From NCBI RefSeq assembly GCF_004295125.1, contig NZ_CP036170.1, positions 62,001 to 126,000 on the forward strand: 64,000 nt of DNA, in the 5' to 3' direction. Under the pieces are notes generated by a model. It was not told where the DNA came from. It saw only the letters and a list, made by a program, of their open reading frames with translations, and did no database searches. Every line of letters begins with the position of its first letter. Positions within the stretch are counted from its first letter, which is position 1. The DNA comes from [Clostridium] scindens ATCC 35704 (GTDB taxonomy: Bacteria > Bacillota > Clostridia > Lachnospirales > Lachnospiraceae). This document shows, in pieces, positions 51,289 to 60,832 of the stretch. The position numbers and the translations under genes are program-made.

Positions 51289-52074
51289 ATGGACCAAAAA
51301 AAGGGAATTCTCGTGGTCAGTTTTGGAACCAGTCATCCTGTGACCAGGGCAGCCACAATTGAAGCGATCGAAGACAGCATAAGCAAAGCCTTTGCTGACA
51401 TCAAAGTATACCGAGCCTGGACCAGTAAGATGATTATATCTAAAATCCAAAAAAATACAATGGAAAAAATACCCACGGTAAACGAAGCGCTAAGCCAGAT
51501 GGCCGCGGATGGAATAACAGATGTCTTTATCCAGCCAACCCATGTGATCAATGGAATTGAAAATGACATAATGAAAGCGGATGCCTTAAAGTTCCGGGAT
51601 TCCTTTGATTCTATTTCTTTCGGAGTACCGCTATTATCCTCTACACAAGATATGGAAGAACTGGTTCATATTATTATAGAGGCATTTCCGTCTCTGGGAA
51701 ATGATGAAGTTCTGATCCTGATGGGCCATGGAAGCGAACACTATGCGAATATGGCTTATGCAGCGCTTGACTATATGTTTAAGCAGAAGGGATACTCCCA
51801 GATCTACGTTGGAACGGTAGAAGCTTACCCTTCCCTGGAACACATTCTTTGTGGACTGCCGGGCAAGGGCATAAGGAGAATCCATCTGGCGCCCCTTATG
51901 ATCGTGGCCGGGGATCATGCCACCAATGATATGGCCGGGGATTCCAAAGACTCCTGGGCCAGCATATGTAAAGATGCCGGCTATGATGTAGCCTGCCATC
52001 TAACCGGACTTGGAGAATATGTTGCCATACGCCGCCTTTTTATCCAGCATCTTTCCAGCGCCTTGAATATATAA
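51289..52074 (+). CDS. cbiK: Sirohydrochlorin cobaltochelatase
   Basis: 261 residues after AAAGGAGAG. GILVVSFGTSHPVTRAATIE at the N-terminus, the catalytic/metal histidine in LMGHGSEHYANMAYAALDYM near residue 147, and GTVEAYPSLEHILCGL near 182 identify the class II CbiK chelatase. LAPLMIVAGDHATNDMAG near 205 carries a second metal histidine. It inserts cobalt into sirohydrochlorin, the first committed step of the anaerobic cobalamin route. There is no signal peptide, so it is cytoplasmic. It converges with cbiO. Confidence 0.95.
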   Translation: MDQKKGILVVSFGTSHPVTRAATIEAIEDSISKAFADIKVYRAWTSKMIISKIQKNTMEKIPTVNEALSQMAADGITDVFIQPTHVINGIENDIMKADALKFRDSFDSISFGVPLLSSTQDMEELVHIIIEAFPSLGNDEVLILMGHGSEHYANMAYAALDYMFKQKGYSQIYVGTVEAYPSLEHILCGLPGKGIRRIHLAPLMIVAGDHATNDMAGDSKDSWASICKDAGYDVACHLTGLGEYVAIRRLFIQHLSSALNI

Positions 52075-52083
52075 AAGAGCCAT

Positions 52084-52905
52084 CTAATCGACTCTTTCTT
52101 TTTCCATACCGCTCTTTAGTTCTTCAATTGTTCTGGGAATCGGCTTCACGCCATAGATTTGTCCCACTTGGAATAATAGCGGCTTTTTCAGCCTGCATCT
52201 CTCCAGCAATTCTTTACGCGCAAAAATCTCTTCTGGCTGGCCGTCTGCTTCAATGACGCCATCATGAAAAATCAGAATCCTTTCTGCCCATTCCCAGGCA
52301 AAATCGATGTCATGGGTAGCGATCACAAGTCCCATTCCTTGCCCGCTTAATTTATCAAGATTCTCTTTAAGCATTCCGCAATTAAAAGGGTCAAGACTAG
52401 ATGCTGGTTCGTCCATCAGAAGCATCCGAGGACGCATCGCCAGCACATCTGCAATGCTAACCCGTTTCTTCTCTCCACCGGACAAATAATGAGGCGCCCT
52501 TTTGCGCAGCGTCTTAAGCCCCATATTGCCAAGGGCATCTTCTACCCTTTCTCTTACATCATCTTCCGATATCTTCAGATTCATCGGTCCAAAACTGACC
52601 TCTGACTCAACTGTACCTGCGATCAACTGGCTGTCCGCCTCCTGGAACACCAATCCGATTTTCTGGCGTAGTTCTGTAATTTCCTGCTTATCCCAATGGA
52701 TTTCTTTTCCTTCAAGATAGACCTTGCCTTTCTGAGGCTTCAGAATCCCGTTGGCGCATAAGAAAAAGGTGCTTTTTCCTGCTCCGTTATTCCCCAGCAG
52801 GGCAACCTTCTCTCCCTGATGAATTGTTACATCCACCTGTTTTAAGGCTTCCCTTTCCCCGTCATAACTATATCCAACCTGTTCAAACCGTAATATCTCT
52901 ACCAT
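52084..52905 (-). CDS. cbiO: Cobalt ECF transporter ATP-binding protein
   Basis: 273 residues. Walker A LLGNNGAGKSTFFLC near residue 38, Q loop LVFQEADSQLIAGTV near 88, signature HYLSGGEKKRVSIADVLAMR near 138 and Walker B MLLMDEPASSLDP near 160. It powers the CbiMNQO cobalt importer and is the last gene of the riboswitch-controlled operon. Confidence 0.95.
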   Translation of the reverse strand: MVEILRFEQVGYSYDGEREALKQVDVTIHQGEKVALLGNNGAGKSTFFLCANGILKPQKGKVYLEGKEIHWDKQEITELRQKIGLVFQEADSQLIAGTVESEVSFGPMNLKISEDDVRERVEDALGNMGLKTLRKRAPHYLSGGEKKRVSIADVLAMRPRMLLMDEPASSLDPFNCGMLKENLDKLSGQGMGLVIATHDIDFAWEWAERILIFHDGVIEADGQPEEIFARKELLERCRLKKPLLFQVGQIYGVKPIPRTIEELKSGMEKERVD

Positions 52906-52925
52906 CTTACTCTCCCATCACAGAC

Positions 52926-53828
52926 TTATCTGACCATCACGCACAATAACCATTCCAAGACCGCAAGAAATATAGCGCCTGCGACATATGCCGGCTGCCA
53001 TTTTCTCTCCGGATCCAAAAATCGGATGCTTCCATCAAAGCAACGGCTTTCCATAGCGTCAAAATTACGGCTGGCCTGGCGATAGCTGTATGCCAGCAAG
53101 TTTGAATAAATTCGCCCTGTAGTCCGGATGCCGGTAGGATAATCAATATACCCTAGCCTGCTCATTGCGGAGTTCTTCATGGAATCATGTATATTGAATA
53201 GCACAAAGATATATCGGTAGATCAGATACATCAATTCCGTCATCACGTCCGGACATCGCATTTTTCTAAGCACACCTATAATCTCTGGCATCGGCGTGCT
53301 CAGACTCAGCAGATATAATGCGCTGACCGCTCCCAATGCCCTGGCCATTACAAGCATAGTCCTAACTTGCGCCGCCTTTGTCACGCACAGATATCCGATG
53401 CCGATAGAAATGCTAAGATTCCCTTTATCTGCGGGATTATATTCCCACAAAAGCGCAAGGCCGCTGATCATCAGAAAGGATAGGGGCACAGCGACCATAT
53501 GGAGATATGTCTTTACGCGTACCCCTCCCGCTATGATGCTAATCAGCATGAGCAGAATCGCGATCTGTACTCCTATCACCGGTCTCCCGGCACAGATACT
53601 GCATGCCATAAGACTAATAGCAAGCAGGAACTTAAGAAGAGGCGGCACCTCGGACAGCCGGGAACTTCCTGCCAGCAGGTCAATCTCGACCCTTTGTTCT
53701 TTCACATGCCCTGCCCACAGAAACAATCCTGCGGCGCAGATGCTTAACAGCAGCAATGCCGCGTTTGATATGTAATTGTAAAACAGGCACCAGACTACGC
53801 CGGCTGCCAGGATTCCCGTAAAAATCAT
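52926..53828 (-). CDS. cbiQ: Cobalt ECF transporter transmembrane protein
   Basis: 300 residues, with several hydrophobic helices in the first 180 residues and the coupling region MPEIIGVLRKMRCPDVMTEL then IYRYIFVLFNIHDSMKNSAM near residue 185-225, followed by SYRQASRNFDAMESRCFDGS. The N-terminus is longer than many CbiQ proteins and contains an extra pair of helices (GILAAGVVWCLFYNYISNAA). It couples ATP hydrolysis by CbiO to CbiM. Confidence 0.92.
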   Translation of the reverse strand: MIFTGILAAGVVWCLFYNYISNAALLLLSICAAGLFLWAGHVKEQRVEIDLLAGSSRLSEVPPLLKFLLAISLMACSICAGRPVIGVQIAILLMLISIIAGGVRVKTYLHMVAVPLSFLMISGLALLWEYNPADKGNLSISIGIGYLCVTKAAQVRTMLVMARALGAVSALYLLSLSTPMPEIIGVLRKMRCPDVMTELMYLIYRYIFVLFNIHDSMKNSAMSRLGYIDYPTGIRTTGRIYSNLLAYSYRQASRNFDAMESRCFDGSIRFLDPERKWQPAYVAGAIFLAVLEWLLCVMVR

Positions 53829-53831
53829 TCT

Positions 53832-54158
53832 TTATTCTTCCTGTTTCATATATTTCTTACGCGCTGCCAGATATCCAAAGCAATATGAGATAATGCCGAC
53901 TCCAATCCCCGTCTGCACGCAGAATATCAGGCTCTCGATCTCCCCTGGAATCTCTCCCCCGATAAAGTTCTCAAGAATCGGGGTGAACCATGGCGTGTAT
54001 TCCTTGCCCGTCACCTCATTGACCATCTGGCTTCCGGCATCATCGCTTCCGCCAAACTCGGCGCCCTTCAATGCGATAAAGGGAACAACGATCAGTAAAA
54101 GGCTCACGATAATTAGAATGGTTACAAGTTTCTTGTTTGATTTCCTGCTATCTGACAT
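53832..54158 (-). CDS. cbiN: Cobalt ECF transporter subunit CbiN
   Basis: 108 residues with two membrane segments ([20 protein letters not shown] near residue 10-29; a second near 80-97) and a short extracytoplasmic loop between them containing [15 protein letters not shown] and YTPWFTPI, the CbiN pattern. CbiN helps load cobalt into CbiM. It overlaps the cbiM 3' end by 11 nt. Confidence 0.92.
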   Translation of the reverse strand: MSDSRKSNKKLVTILIIVSLLLIVVPFIALKGAEFGGSDDAGSQMVNEVTGKEYTPWFTPILENFIGGEIPGEIESLIFCVQTGIGVGIISYCFGYLAARKKYMKQEE

Positions 54159-54918
54159 CAGCGTTCTCCTTTCCTATAAAACCGATTGCACGGAGTTCCG
54201 GCGCAGCAAAACTTTCCATACCCATCACGATCAATACGGTAAGAATTCCTTCCAAGATTGCAAGCGGCAGCTGCGTGGGAGCAAAAACCCCAAGGAATTT
54301 GACTGCGCTTAAAGCCACGCCTCCGCTGGCGCTTGGATATGCCACTGCCAGCTGGATGCTCGTCACGCAATAGGTCAGCAGATCTCCCAGACATGCTGCT
54401 AAAAATATGGTCGCCTTCCTGTTCCAGTTTAATTTCTTACCAATTGCATAAATGCCAAAACTTAAAAACGGCCCCGCAATTGCCATGCTGAATGTATTGG
54501 CGCCCAGAGTAGTCAGTCCGCCGTGCGCCAGCAGGATTGCCTGGAATAACAGCACAATAATGCCAAGCACGCTGACCGCCGTCGGTCCAAACAGAATAGC
54601 CCCCAGCCCTGTTCCTGTCATATGGCTGCAGCTTCCCGTTACTGAGGGAATCTTAAGAGATGATATAACAAAGATAAACGCTCCTGACATAGCAAGCAGA
54701 ATGAGTGCCTTTCTTTGTTTCTGAACGGTATGGCGGATGCTGATCACGCCTGCAGCCAGAAACGGGATGCTGACGGCCCCCCATGCGATGCAGTGTCCCG
54801 CCGGCAGATACCCTTCCATAATGTGCATAGCCTGCGAATCAAAGCCACAGACATACAAAGCAGCGGCAAATACGGAAAAGAGCCATAGTCTCTTTTCGAC
54901 TTTTGTCCATTTTTTCAT
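54148..54918 (-). CDS. cbiM: Cobalt ECF transporter substrate-binding protein CbiM
   Basis: 256 residues with an N-terminal signal peptide (hydrophobic residues 11-25) ahead of [13 protein letters not shown], where the mature N-terminal MH...H motif binds cobalt as in CbiM/NikM. About six further helices follow ([20 protein letters not shown] near residue 95). An AGGAGG site precedes the ATG. It is the first gene of the operon and directly follows a cobalamin riboswitch and terminator. Confidence 0.95.
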   Translation of the reverse strand: MKKWTKVEKRLWLFSVFAAALYVCGFDSQAMHIMEGYLPAGHCIAWGAVSIPFLAAGVISIRHTVQKQRKALILLAMSGAFIFVISSLKIPSVTGSCSHMTGTGLGAILFGPTAVSVLGIIVLLFQAILLAHGGLTTLGANTFSMAIAGPFLSFGIYAIGKKLNWNRKATIFLAACLGDLLTYCVTSIQLAVAYPSASGGVALSAVKFLGVFAPTQLPLAILEGILTVLIVMGMESFAAPELRAIGFIGKENADVR

Positions 54919-54998
54919 GTTGTTTCATTCCTCCTAGTTTGTATTTTTATTAGGGATTTCTTTCCTCACGTTGGAATCTATATTTTTACATATGAAAA

Positions 54999-55032
54999 GG
55001 CTATGGCAATTATTTCATTTATCGCCATAGCC
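54999..55032 (-). terminator. cbiM: Terminator in the cbiM leader
   Basis: Perfect 9-bp stem (GGCTATGGC, 54999-55007 with 55024-55032) with a 16-nt loop, followed on the minus strand by TTTTC. Placed between the riboswitch and cbiM, it is the likely expression platform: cobalamin binding would favour it. The rest of the 54919-55098 stretch shows nothing else. Confidence 0.75.
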
Positions 55033-55098
55033 GTATTTCTATGCAAATAAAACCAATTGCTCCATCCATTCCATGAAACAATCAGCAATCCCTCTTCT

Positions 55099-55285
55099 TG
55101 TAGGTCTTCTGACTCGCGCTTACGACACTTGCTTGAAGTCTCAGCGCCTGCATTCTGCCTTCTCGGTTTCCCAATGACTGGCTTTCGCCAACGAATTACA
55201 GGCTCGGCGCATACAGCGGCGGTACCGTCCAGGATTCGCACCTGGTTCCCTTGTCCATTCATATTGCTGTTACCACAATATGACC
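55099..55285 (-). promoter_or_regulatory. Cobalamin riboswitch
   Basis: The minus strand holds all core blocks of the class in order: GTGGTAACAGC, AAGGGAACCAGGTGCGAATC, then the B12-box-like GACGGTACCGCCGCTGTATG, AAAGCCAGTCATTGGG and finally GAGTCAGAAGACCTAC. It precedes the cobalt importer operon cbiMNQO, so high cobalamin should reduce cobalt uptake. Confidence 0.93.
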
Positions 55286-55298
55286 ACAATAAGTTCTT

Positions 55299-55327
55299 AT
55301 TCTATTTCGTCCGTTTTAAAGTGTACA
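55299..55327 (-). promoter_or_regulatory. Promoter of the cbiMNQO operon
   Basis: Reverse strand TGTACA (55327-55322), 17-bp spacer, TAGAAT (55304-55299), placing the start just ahead of the riboswitch. Confidence 0.6.
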
Positions 55328-55344
55328 CCATCTTCCATTTAATG

Positions 55345-55584
55345 TCAATGCAATTCAAAACGCCCGAAATACCTGTCCGTCAGGCCTTCATCTTCCCCAT
55401 TTACCACCAGATGCATCGGCATCCCCATCTGGATCGTCATCATTCCCATTAAAGATTTTCCGTTAATGACGACTCTCTTATCCGAAACATCTTTTACATC
55501 TATATCTGACTTCATTTTCTGGCACGCCTTGCAGAAGCTTAGTATCTGTCCTGGCGTGACAAACTTTACTGTCTTTTTTACCAT
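55345..55584 (-). CDS. HPr-like protein without the phosphorylatable histidine
   Basis: 79 residues. The second half follows HPr (VVINGKSLMGMMTIQMGMPM, then GEDEGLTDRYF), but where HPr has the GLHARPA histidine this protein reads KFVTPGQILSFCKACQKMKS. The regulatory-serine region is partly kept (KSLMGM). It therefore cannot act as the normal PTS phosphocarrier. It may bind partners as a regulator. It has its own GAGGTT-type site and faces away from the LysR gene. Function is unknown. Confidence 0.7.
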   Translation of the reverse strand: MVKKTVKFVTPGQILSFCKACQKMKSDIDVKDVSDKRVVINGKSLMGMMTIQMGMPMHLVVNGEDEGLTDRYFGRFELH

Positions 55585-55650
55585 CCTTATAACCTCCTCT
55601 TTTCCTTATACCTTTTGTAGTATATAATGAGATTCAGAAATTGTATAATA

Positions 55651-55681
55651 CATATATGAAATAGTTGATATATCATATATG
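55651..55681. promoter_or_regulatory. Cluster of palindromes upstream of the LysR gene
   Basis: CATATATG (55651-55658), GATATATC (55667-55674) and CATATATG (55674-55681) are each perfect 8-bp palindromes, 16-37 nt ahead of the start codon and just after a TATAAT (55644-55649). This is a plausible autoregulatory site for the LysR protein. Confidence 0.4.
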
Positions 55682-55696
55682 CATAATGGAGGTATT

Positions 55697-56620
55697 ATGG
55701 AAATCACCTATGATTACTACAGGATATTTTACTATGTGGCCAAATACAAAAGTTTCTCAAAAGCGGCCACCATACTGATGAGCAGCCAGCCCAACATCTC
55801 CCGCTTTATGAGCAATCTGGAGAGCCAGCTTGGCTGCAAGCTCTTCATACGTTCCAACCGCGGGGTGACCTTGACCCTGGAAGGGCAGAAACTGTACCAC
55901 CATGTCTCCATCGCTTTCCAGCACCTTCAGGCTGCCGAGATGGAACTGGCTCAGGACCGAAGCCTGGAACATGGCATCCTGACCCTAAGCGCCAGCGAGA
56001 TCGCGCTCCACTTACTGCTTCTGCCTGTCCTAAGCAAATTTCACCAGACCTATCCCGGCATACGGCTGCGGATCTCCAACCATTCCACGCCAGAGGCGAT
56101 ACAGGCCGTCAAATCCGGGACCGCGGATCTGGCCGTGGTATCCACACCCACGGATATCCATGACCCGTTAAGGGCACAGTTACTTATGAAGGCCTCGGAT
56201 ATCCTGGTCGGCAACCGGCAGTATGATTTTCTGACAAAAGAGCCGGTACATCTGGCAGAAATTGCCAGATATCCTCTCATATGCCTGGGCAGGCACACTA
56301 CCACCTATGAATTCTACTACAAATTCTATCTGGAGCATGGCCTGATTCTGTCTCCGGACACAGAGGTTGCCACTATCGATCAGATACCGCCGATGATCCT
56401 GCATAATCTGGGAATCGGATTTCTTCCGGAGAAACTGGCCAGAGATGCGATCTCCCAGGGGAAAGTGGTCAAGATCCCTTTAATCGAACAGATCCCCCAG
56501 CGTGACATCTGCCTGATTGAAGACAGAAGCGCGCCTTTAAGCATTGCCGCCAATGCTCTAAAGCAGATGCTCCTGTCCTGCGTAGGCCAGAGCCAGAGTC
56601 AGGATCTGTCCAGCATATAA
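55697..56620 (+). CDS. LysR-family transcriptional regulator
   Basis: 307 residues from the ATG at 55697 (GGAGG 4 nt upstream; the earlier ATG at 55679 precedes that site). The winged helix spans residues 1-65: YYRIFYYVAKYKSFSKAATI, SSQPNISRFMSNLESQLGCK, LFIRSNRGVTLTLEGQKLY. A periplasmic-binding-like co-inducer domain follows (GILTLSASEIALHLLLLPVL; ISQGKVVKIPLIEQIPQRDI). It converges with the cobalamin operon (22-nt overlap with cbiC) and faces away from the HPr-like gene. The target is unknown; cobalamin genes are a positional guess only. Confidence 0.9.
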   Translation: MEITYDYYRIFYYVAKYKSFSKAATILMSSQPNISRFMSNLESQLGCKLFIRSNRGVTLTLEGQKLYHHVSIAFQHLQAAEMELAQDRSLEHGILTLSASEIALHLLLLPVLSKFHQTYPGIRLRISNHSTPEAIQAVKSGTADLAVVSTPTDIHDPLRAQLLMKASDILVGNRQYDFLTKEPVHLAEIARYPLICLGRHTTTYEFYYKFYLEHGLILSPDTEVATIDQIPPMILHNLGIGFLPEKLARDAISQGKVVKIPLIEQIPQRDICLIEDRSAPLSIAANALKQMLLSCVGQSQSQDLSSI

Positions 56621-57243
56621 ATCAATGCATTGCAGATACAGGCGGCAATATTGCTTCCGCCTTTTCTGCCCCTCGCTACAATATAGGGCGTATCTTCAAG
56701 GCTTCTGATCAGTTCTTTCGACTGCACCACGTTCACAAATCCCACCGGAACTGCAATTACCAGTTCCGGGCGAATCTTTCCTTCTCGAATCAGTTCATAG
56801 AGTCGGATCAGCGCCGTAGGCGCATTCCCGATAGCAAAGATCAGTCTCTCCTCTAAGGCACAGGCCTTTTCCATGCTTGCCACAGCCCTGGTGGTTCCTT
56901 TCTCTTTTGCTGCCAGCGCCACGTCTTCATCGGACATAAAGCAATATACCTTCCCGCCATACCCTTCCAGGCGTGTTTTGTTGATGCCGGAGCGGCCCAT
57001 CTGTGTATCCGTGACAATGGACGCTCCATTTCGAATCGCATGCAGGGCTTTTTCGATCACGCCTTCTGAGAATAACAGATTCCTTGCATAGTCAAAATCC
57101 GCGCTGGTATGAATGCATCGCTTTATGACCGGCGCCTGCTCCGCCGGAAGGCAGATTCCTTCCTGCTCTAGTTCTTTCGTGATGATAGCAAAACTTCTGG
57201 CCTCTATGTCTTGTGGAAGAACGTTTTCAATTTCGATCTTCAT
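56599..57243 (-). CDS. cbiC: Precorrin-8X / cobalt-precorrin-8 methylmutase
   Basis: 214 residues from the ATG at 57243. The catalytic histidine is in RCIHTSADFDYARNLLFSEG near residue 37, followed by GASIVTDTQMGRSGINKTRL, AIGNAPTALIRLYELI near 140 and VPVGFVNVVQSKELI near 165, all CbiC/CobH signatures. It moves a methyl group from C11 to C12 to make (cobalt-)hydrogenobyrinate. It is the last gene of the late cobalamin operon, 4 nt past the cbiP stop. Confidence 0.95.
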   Translation of the reverse strand: MKIEIENVLPQDIEARSFAIITKELEQEGICLPAEQAPVIKRCIHTSADFDYARNLLFSEGVIEKALHAIRNGASIVTDTQMGRSGINKTRLEGYGGKVYCFMSDEDVALAAKEKGTTRAVASMEKACALEERLIFAIGNAPTALIRLYELIREGKIRPELVIAVPVGFVNVVQSKELIRSLEDTPYIVARGRKGGSNIAACICNALIYMLDRS

Positions 57244-57247
57244 CCCG

Positions 57248-58771
57248 TCAGATTCCCCCTTCCAATATCTCATATATTTTCTTCATATCCAGATGGCTCC
57301 GAAGGCCGTCTGCAAGCAGATCATACTGTCTCTCTTTGAAGTCCTTAAGATCCACAGCCTTCAGATCATCAAGGATCATTCCTTTTCTTGCCGCCAGCGC
57401 GCGGACAACGGCTGTCACCACGTCTTCCCGGTCAAAGATTCCATGGATATAGGTTCCATATACATTCCCCATGGAAACTCCGTCCATGCTTTGGCGCGTC
57501 CTTTGGCTGGCTGTCTGCTTTCCGGCGCAGTCCTTGATCTCGCACATGGCTGGCAGGCCTGATCTCGTATCGCCCATGTGGATCTCGTATCCTTCCAAAG
57601 CTATGCCCTCCAACCCTGCCAGAATGCCTTCCACCTTCAGGAATCTTCCGTCCACCCGGGTTCTGGTCTTTTCCTTCGTAAATATGGTCTCCAACGGAAG
57701 CAGCCCCATCCCTTTCATCGTGCCGCCGGCCTCGATTCCCTCCGGATCGCGTAAAATGTCGCCAAGCATCTGGTATCCTCCGCAGATTCCCCAGATTACC
57801 GTTCCATGGGATGCTGCCCGCACCACTCTGGCTTCCAGTCCGTTCTGGCGCATCCAGCGCAGATCTTCCATAGTGTTCTTAGTCCCGGGCAGGATAATCA
57901 TGTCCGGAGAGCCAAGTTTTGATGGACGATCCACATATCTTAGGGACACCCCATTCAGATTCTCAAGAAGCATAAAATCCGTAAAATTAGAAATCCTGGG
58001 CGTGCGTATGACTGCGATATCAATGCACGCGCATTCTTTTTGTCCATGGAACCGCTCCGTCAGGCTGTCCTCATCTTCAATCTCCACATCAAGGTACGGC
58101 GCGACTCCCACCACCGGGATCCCCCCGCGCTCCGTAAGCATGTCTATACCCGGATCCAGGATCGTCTTATCCCCGCGGAACTTGTTGATAAGCAGCCCTT
58201 TGACCATCTCTTTCTCATCCTCGTCAAGCAGCATCAAGGTTCCCAGCAGTTGGGCGAAAACGCCGCCTCTGTCAATGTCCCCTACCAGCAATACCGGGGC
58301 CTTAGCCATCTTTGCCATCCCCATATTGACGATATCGTCTTCCTTCAGATTGATCTCTGCAGGGCTTCCCGCCCCCTCGATCACGATAATATCATACATT
58401 TCATCCAGTTGGCGAAAAGCCTTCCTAATATCCGGTATCAGCTGCTTCTTATAGGCAAAATACTCTCTTGCGCTCATGTTTTTTTGAACCTCGCCATTCA
58501 CGATCACCTGGGAGCCCATGTCATTGGTTGGCTTTAAGAGTATCGGGTTCATCTGCACCTGAGGCGCAATGCCTGCCGCCTCTGCCTGCACCACCTGGGC
58601 CCTTCCCATTTCCAGTCCCTCTTCCGTGATAAACGAGTTCAGCGCCATATTCTGCGACTTAAAAGGCGCCACCTTGTATCCATCCTGTCTGAATATCCGG
58701 CACAATCCTGTGCAGATCAGACTTTTGCCTGCATTGGACATGGTCCCTTGTATCATAATCGTCTTAGCCAT
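57248..58771 (-). CDS. cbiP: Cobyric acid synthase (glutamine-hydrolysing)
   Basis: 507 residues. The N-terminal ATP-binding part starts with [20 protein letters not shown] (P-loop variant GTMSNAGKS) and [19 protein letters not shown]. The C-terminal class I amidotransferase carries the nucleophile cysteine in [13 protein letters not shown] near residue 328 and the histidine in [13 protein letters not shown] near 441. It amidates four carboxyl side chains of adenosylcobyrinate a,c-diamide. Length and motifs are complete. It overlaps cobD by 19 nt. Confidence 0.96.
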   Translation of the reverse strand: MAKTIMIQGTMSNAGKSLICTGLCRIFRQDGYKVAPFKSQNMALNSFITEEGLEMGRAQVVQAEAAGIAPQVQMNPILLKPTNDMGSQVIVNGEVQKNMSAREYFAYKKQLIPDIRKAFRQLDEMYDIIVIEGAGSPAEINLKEDDIVNMGMAKMAKAPVLLVGDIDRGGVFAQLLGTLMLLDEDEKEMVKGLLINKFRGDKTILDPGIDMLTERGGIPVVGVAPYLDVEIEDEDSLTERFHGQKECACIDIAVIRTPRISNFTDFMLLENLNGVSLRYVDRPSKLGSPDMIILPGTKNTMEDLRWMRQNGLEARVVRAASHGTVIWGICGGYQMLGDILRDPEGIEAGGTMKGMGLLPLETIFTKEKTRTRVDGRFLKVEGILAGLEGIALEGYEIHMGDTRSGLPAMCEIKDCAGKQTASQRTRQSMDGVSMGNVYGTYIHGIFDREDVVTAVVRALAARKGMILDDLKAVDLKDFKERQYDLLADGLRSHLDMKKIYEILEGGI

Positions 58772-59805
58772 GCTGCCATCCTTTCGTTCTCCTCTTTTGT
58801 GCGGACCGCAATCCGGTAGTATCCCGGCGCAAGCCCTTCATAATTTCCACAGTCCCTGATCAGGAAGCCTTCCTTGAGCGCCTCCTCATAAAGCCCTTCT
58901 TTTGCCTGAAAGAAGATGTAGTTGGCCTTGGATCCGAACACGGGGTATCCCTTGCCAGACAGCACTTCGATCAGATCTTTCTTCTCGTTTTCCACATAGT
59001 CCCTGGTCTCTTCCAGATACTCTCCACAATCCTTTAGGGCCGCGACTCCGCAGGCCTGGGCCAGTACCGACACGTTCCATGGCTGTATGGCATCCGCCAT
59101 CCTAGAAAGCAGCCCCTCATCAGAACTGATCCCATAACCAAGCCGCAGGCCCGGCATGCAGAATATTTTGGTAAATGCCTTGATCAGAAGCAGGTTGGGA
59201 TAGGTTCCCCTTGCGCCGGCCATCTCATACTTATGGGGCTTTGGCAGAAAGTCCAGGAAGCATTCGTCCAGCACCAGAAGCACGCCGCAGGCCCGGCATT
59301 TATCAAGAATCCTGAAAAGCAAGGGCTTATCCGTCAGTTCTCCCGTCGGGTTATTGGGATTGCACAGGAACATCATGTCAATGTCCTTTGTAATCTCCCC
59401 CAGGATATCCTCCTTTACCCTGTATCCGTCAGACTGGGTCAGCCTATAGTACCGGATGTCCGAGCCTGACGCCACAAGCGCCCGGGCGTATTCCGCAAAG
59501 GAAGGCGCTAGGAGCAGCGCCTTTTTCGGACGTACGGCCAGTACCGCCGCAAAAAATAGTTCTGCTGCCCCGTTGCCGCAGATGATCTCGCCGGACGATA
59601 CCCCCTCAAAGCGCCCTATCGCTTCTTTTAGTTCCTGGCAGCATATATCCGGATAATGCACAATATCCCCCGCATGCTCATGAAGCGCTTCCAGCACCGC
59701 GTCCGGAGGTCCCAGAGGATTGCTGTTGACGGAATAATCCGTTGCATTCCTGTTCCTGTATATGTCTCCTCCATGGATCTGTACCTGCCTGGCCTGGCCA
59801 TTCAT
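58753..59805 (-). CDS. cobD: L-threonine-O-3-phosphate decarboxylase (CobD) / aminotransferase-fold
   Basis: 350 residues from the ATG at 59805 (AGAAGGAAAG upstream; the GTG at 59820 is less likely). It is a PLP fold-type I enzyme: [20 protein letters not shown] at the start, [17 protein letters not shown] near residue 150, [12 protein letters not shown] near 180, and the PLP lysine in [19 protein letters not shown] near 215. Within a cobalamin operon, next to cbiB, this is the CobD branch that makes aminopropanol phosphate for the nucleotide loop. A histidinol-phosphate aminotransferase is the alternative but is less fitting here. Confidence 0.92.
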   Translation of the reverse strand: MNGQARQVQIHGGDIYRNRNATDYSVNSNPLGPPDAVLEALHEHAGDIVHYPDICCQELKEAIGRFEGVSSGEIICGNGAAELFFAAVLAVRPKKALLLAPSFAEYARALVASGSDIRYYRLTQSDGYRVKEDILGEITKDIDMMFLCNPNNPTGELTDKPLLFRILDKCRACGVLLVLDECFLDFLPKPHKYEMAGARGTYPNLLLIKAFTKIFCMPGLRLGYGISSDEGLLSRMADAIQPWNVSVLAQACGVAALKDCGEYLEETRDYVENEKKDLIEVLSGKGYPVFGSKANYIFFQAKEGLYEEALKEGFLIRDCGNYEGLAPGYYRIAVRTKEENERMAAWLRRL

Positions 59806-59845
59806 TCTTTCCTTCTCCACCTTGTCTCTTCCCTTCTCTTACTCT

Positions 59846-60832
59846 TTAAACGGTCATCAGCAGTGCCAATATGGCAATCTTTACCGTCAGAAATGCTCCC
59901 GCCGCCAGCACTGCCGTCCCATATAGCAGTTTGTGGGATCTTCTGATATCTTCCGGCTCCACCGCCCTTATCGCGTCGCCGATGCTGGGCTTCTCATACA
60001 ATTTTCCAAAATACCACGCATTTCCCGCAAGTTTGATATCCAGGGCTCCCGCCATCACAGACTCTGTCTGCGCCGCATTAGGGCTTTTGTGATTATGGCG
60101 GTCCCTCTGGTAGATGCGGATGGCATTGCGCCAATCCAGGCCCCAAATGCAGGCCGCGCCGATCATCATCCAGGCGGAAAGCCTGGCTGGTATATAATTG
60201 GCCGCATCGTCCAGCCTGGCTGCCGCCGTGCCAAAGTACTGGTATTTCTCATTCTTATATCCGATCATGGAATCCATCGTGTTGATGGCCTTATAGGCAA
60301 AGCCAGGCACGGCGCCTCCGATCATCATGTAAAACAAGGGGGCGATCACGCCATCGGAAGTATTCTCCGCCACCGTCTCTACAGCGGCTTTTGTCACTCC
60401 TGCTTCGTCAAGGCTGTCCGTGTCCCTTCCCACGATCATGGAAACTGCTTTCCTTCCCGCTTCAAGCCCTTCTTCCTTTAATGCCCGGAATACCTTGTCA
60501 CTCTCTGTCTTTAAGGACTTTACCGCCAGAATCTGGTAGCACATGAAGCCTTCCGCCAATATTCCAAGCCACCATTGTATCCGATATGCGGCGGCGAGAA
60601 TCAGGATGGGCGCTGCCACGCTAATGCCTACGCAGGCAGCCGCCAGTATGGCTCCTCCGATCCTCTCGCCCCATTTAGATTTGGGCAGGCAGTTTCTTAT
60701 AATTCTTTCTAATATTGTAATCAGCTGTCCGATCATCCGCACCGGATGATAGAGCCACCTGGGATCGCCCAGGATCAGATCCAGCACAAATCCCATCAGT
60801 ACCGGGCAAATCATTCGTAATAACAAGTTCAT
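59846..60832 (-). CDS. cbiB: Adenosylcobinamide-phosphate synthase
   Basis: 328 residues, a polytopic membrane protein. It starts MNLLLRMICPVLMGFVLDLI with LGDPRWLYHPVRMIGQLI (the CbiB signature), then VGRDTDSLDEAGVTKAAVET and AENTSDGVIAPLFYMMIGG near residue 145-175, and FAYKAINTMDSMIGY near 185. It joins aminopropanol phosphate to adenosylcobyric acid. The ATG at 60832 lies inside the upstream phosphatase gene, a 158-nt overlap in another frame. Longer starts would enlarge the overlap and are not preferred. Confidence 0.94.
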   Translation of the reverse strand: MNLLLRMICPVLMGFVLDLILGDPRWLYHPVRMIGQLITILERIIRNCLPKSKWGERIGGAILAAACVGISVAAPILILAAAYRIQWWLGILAEGFMCYQILAVKSLKTESDKVFRALKEEGLEAGRKAVSMIVGRDTDSLDEAGVTKAAVETVAENTSDGVIAPLFYMMIGGAVPGFAYKAINTMDSMIGYKNEKYQYFGTAAARLDDAANYIPARLSAWMMIGAACIWGLDWRNAIRIYQRDRHNHKSPNAAQTESVMAGALDIKLAGNAWYFGKLYEKPSIGDAIRAVEPEDIRRSHKLLYGTAVLAAGAFLTVKIAILALLMTV

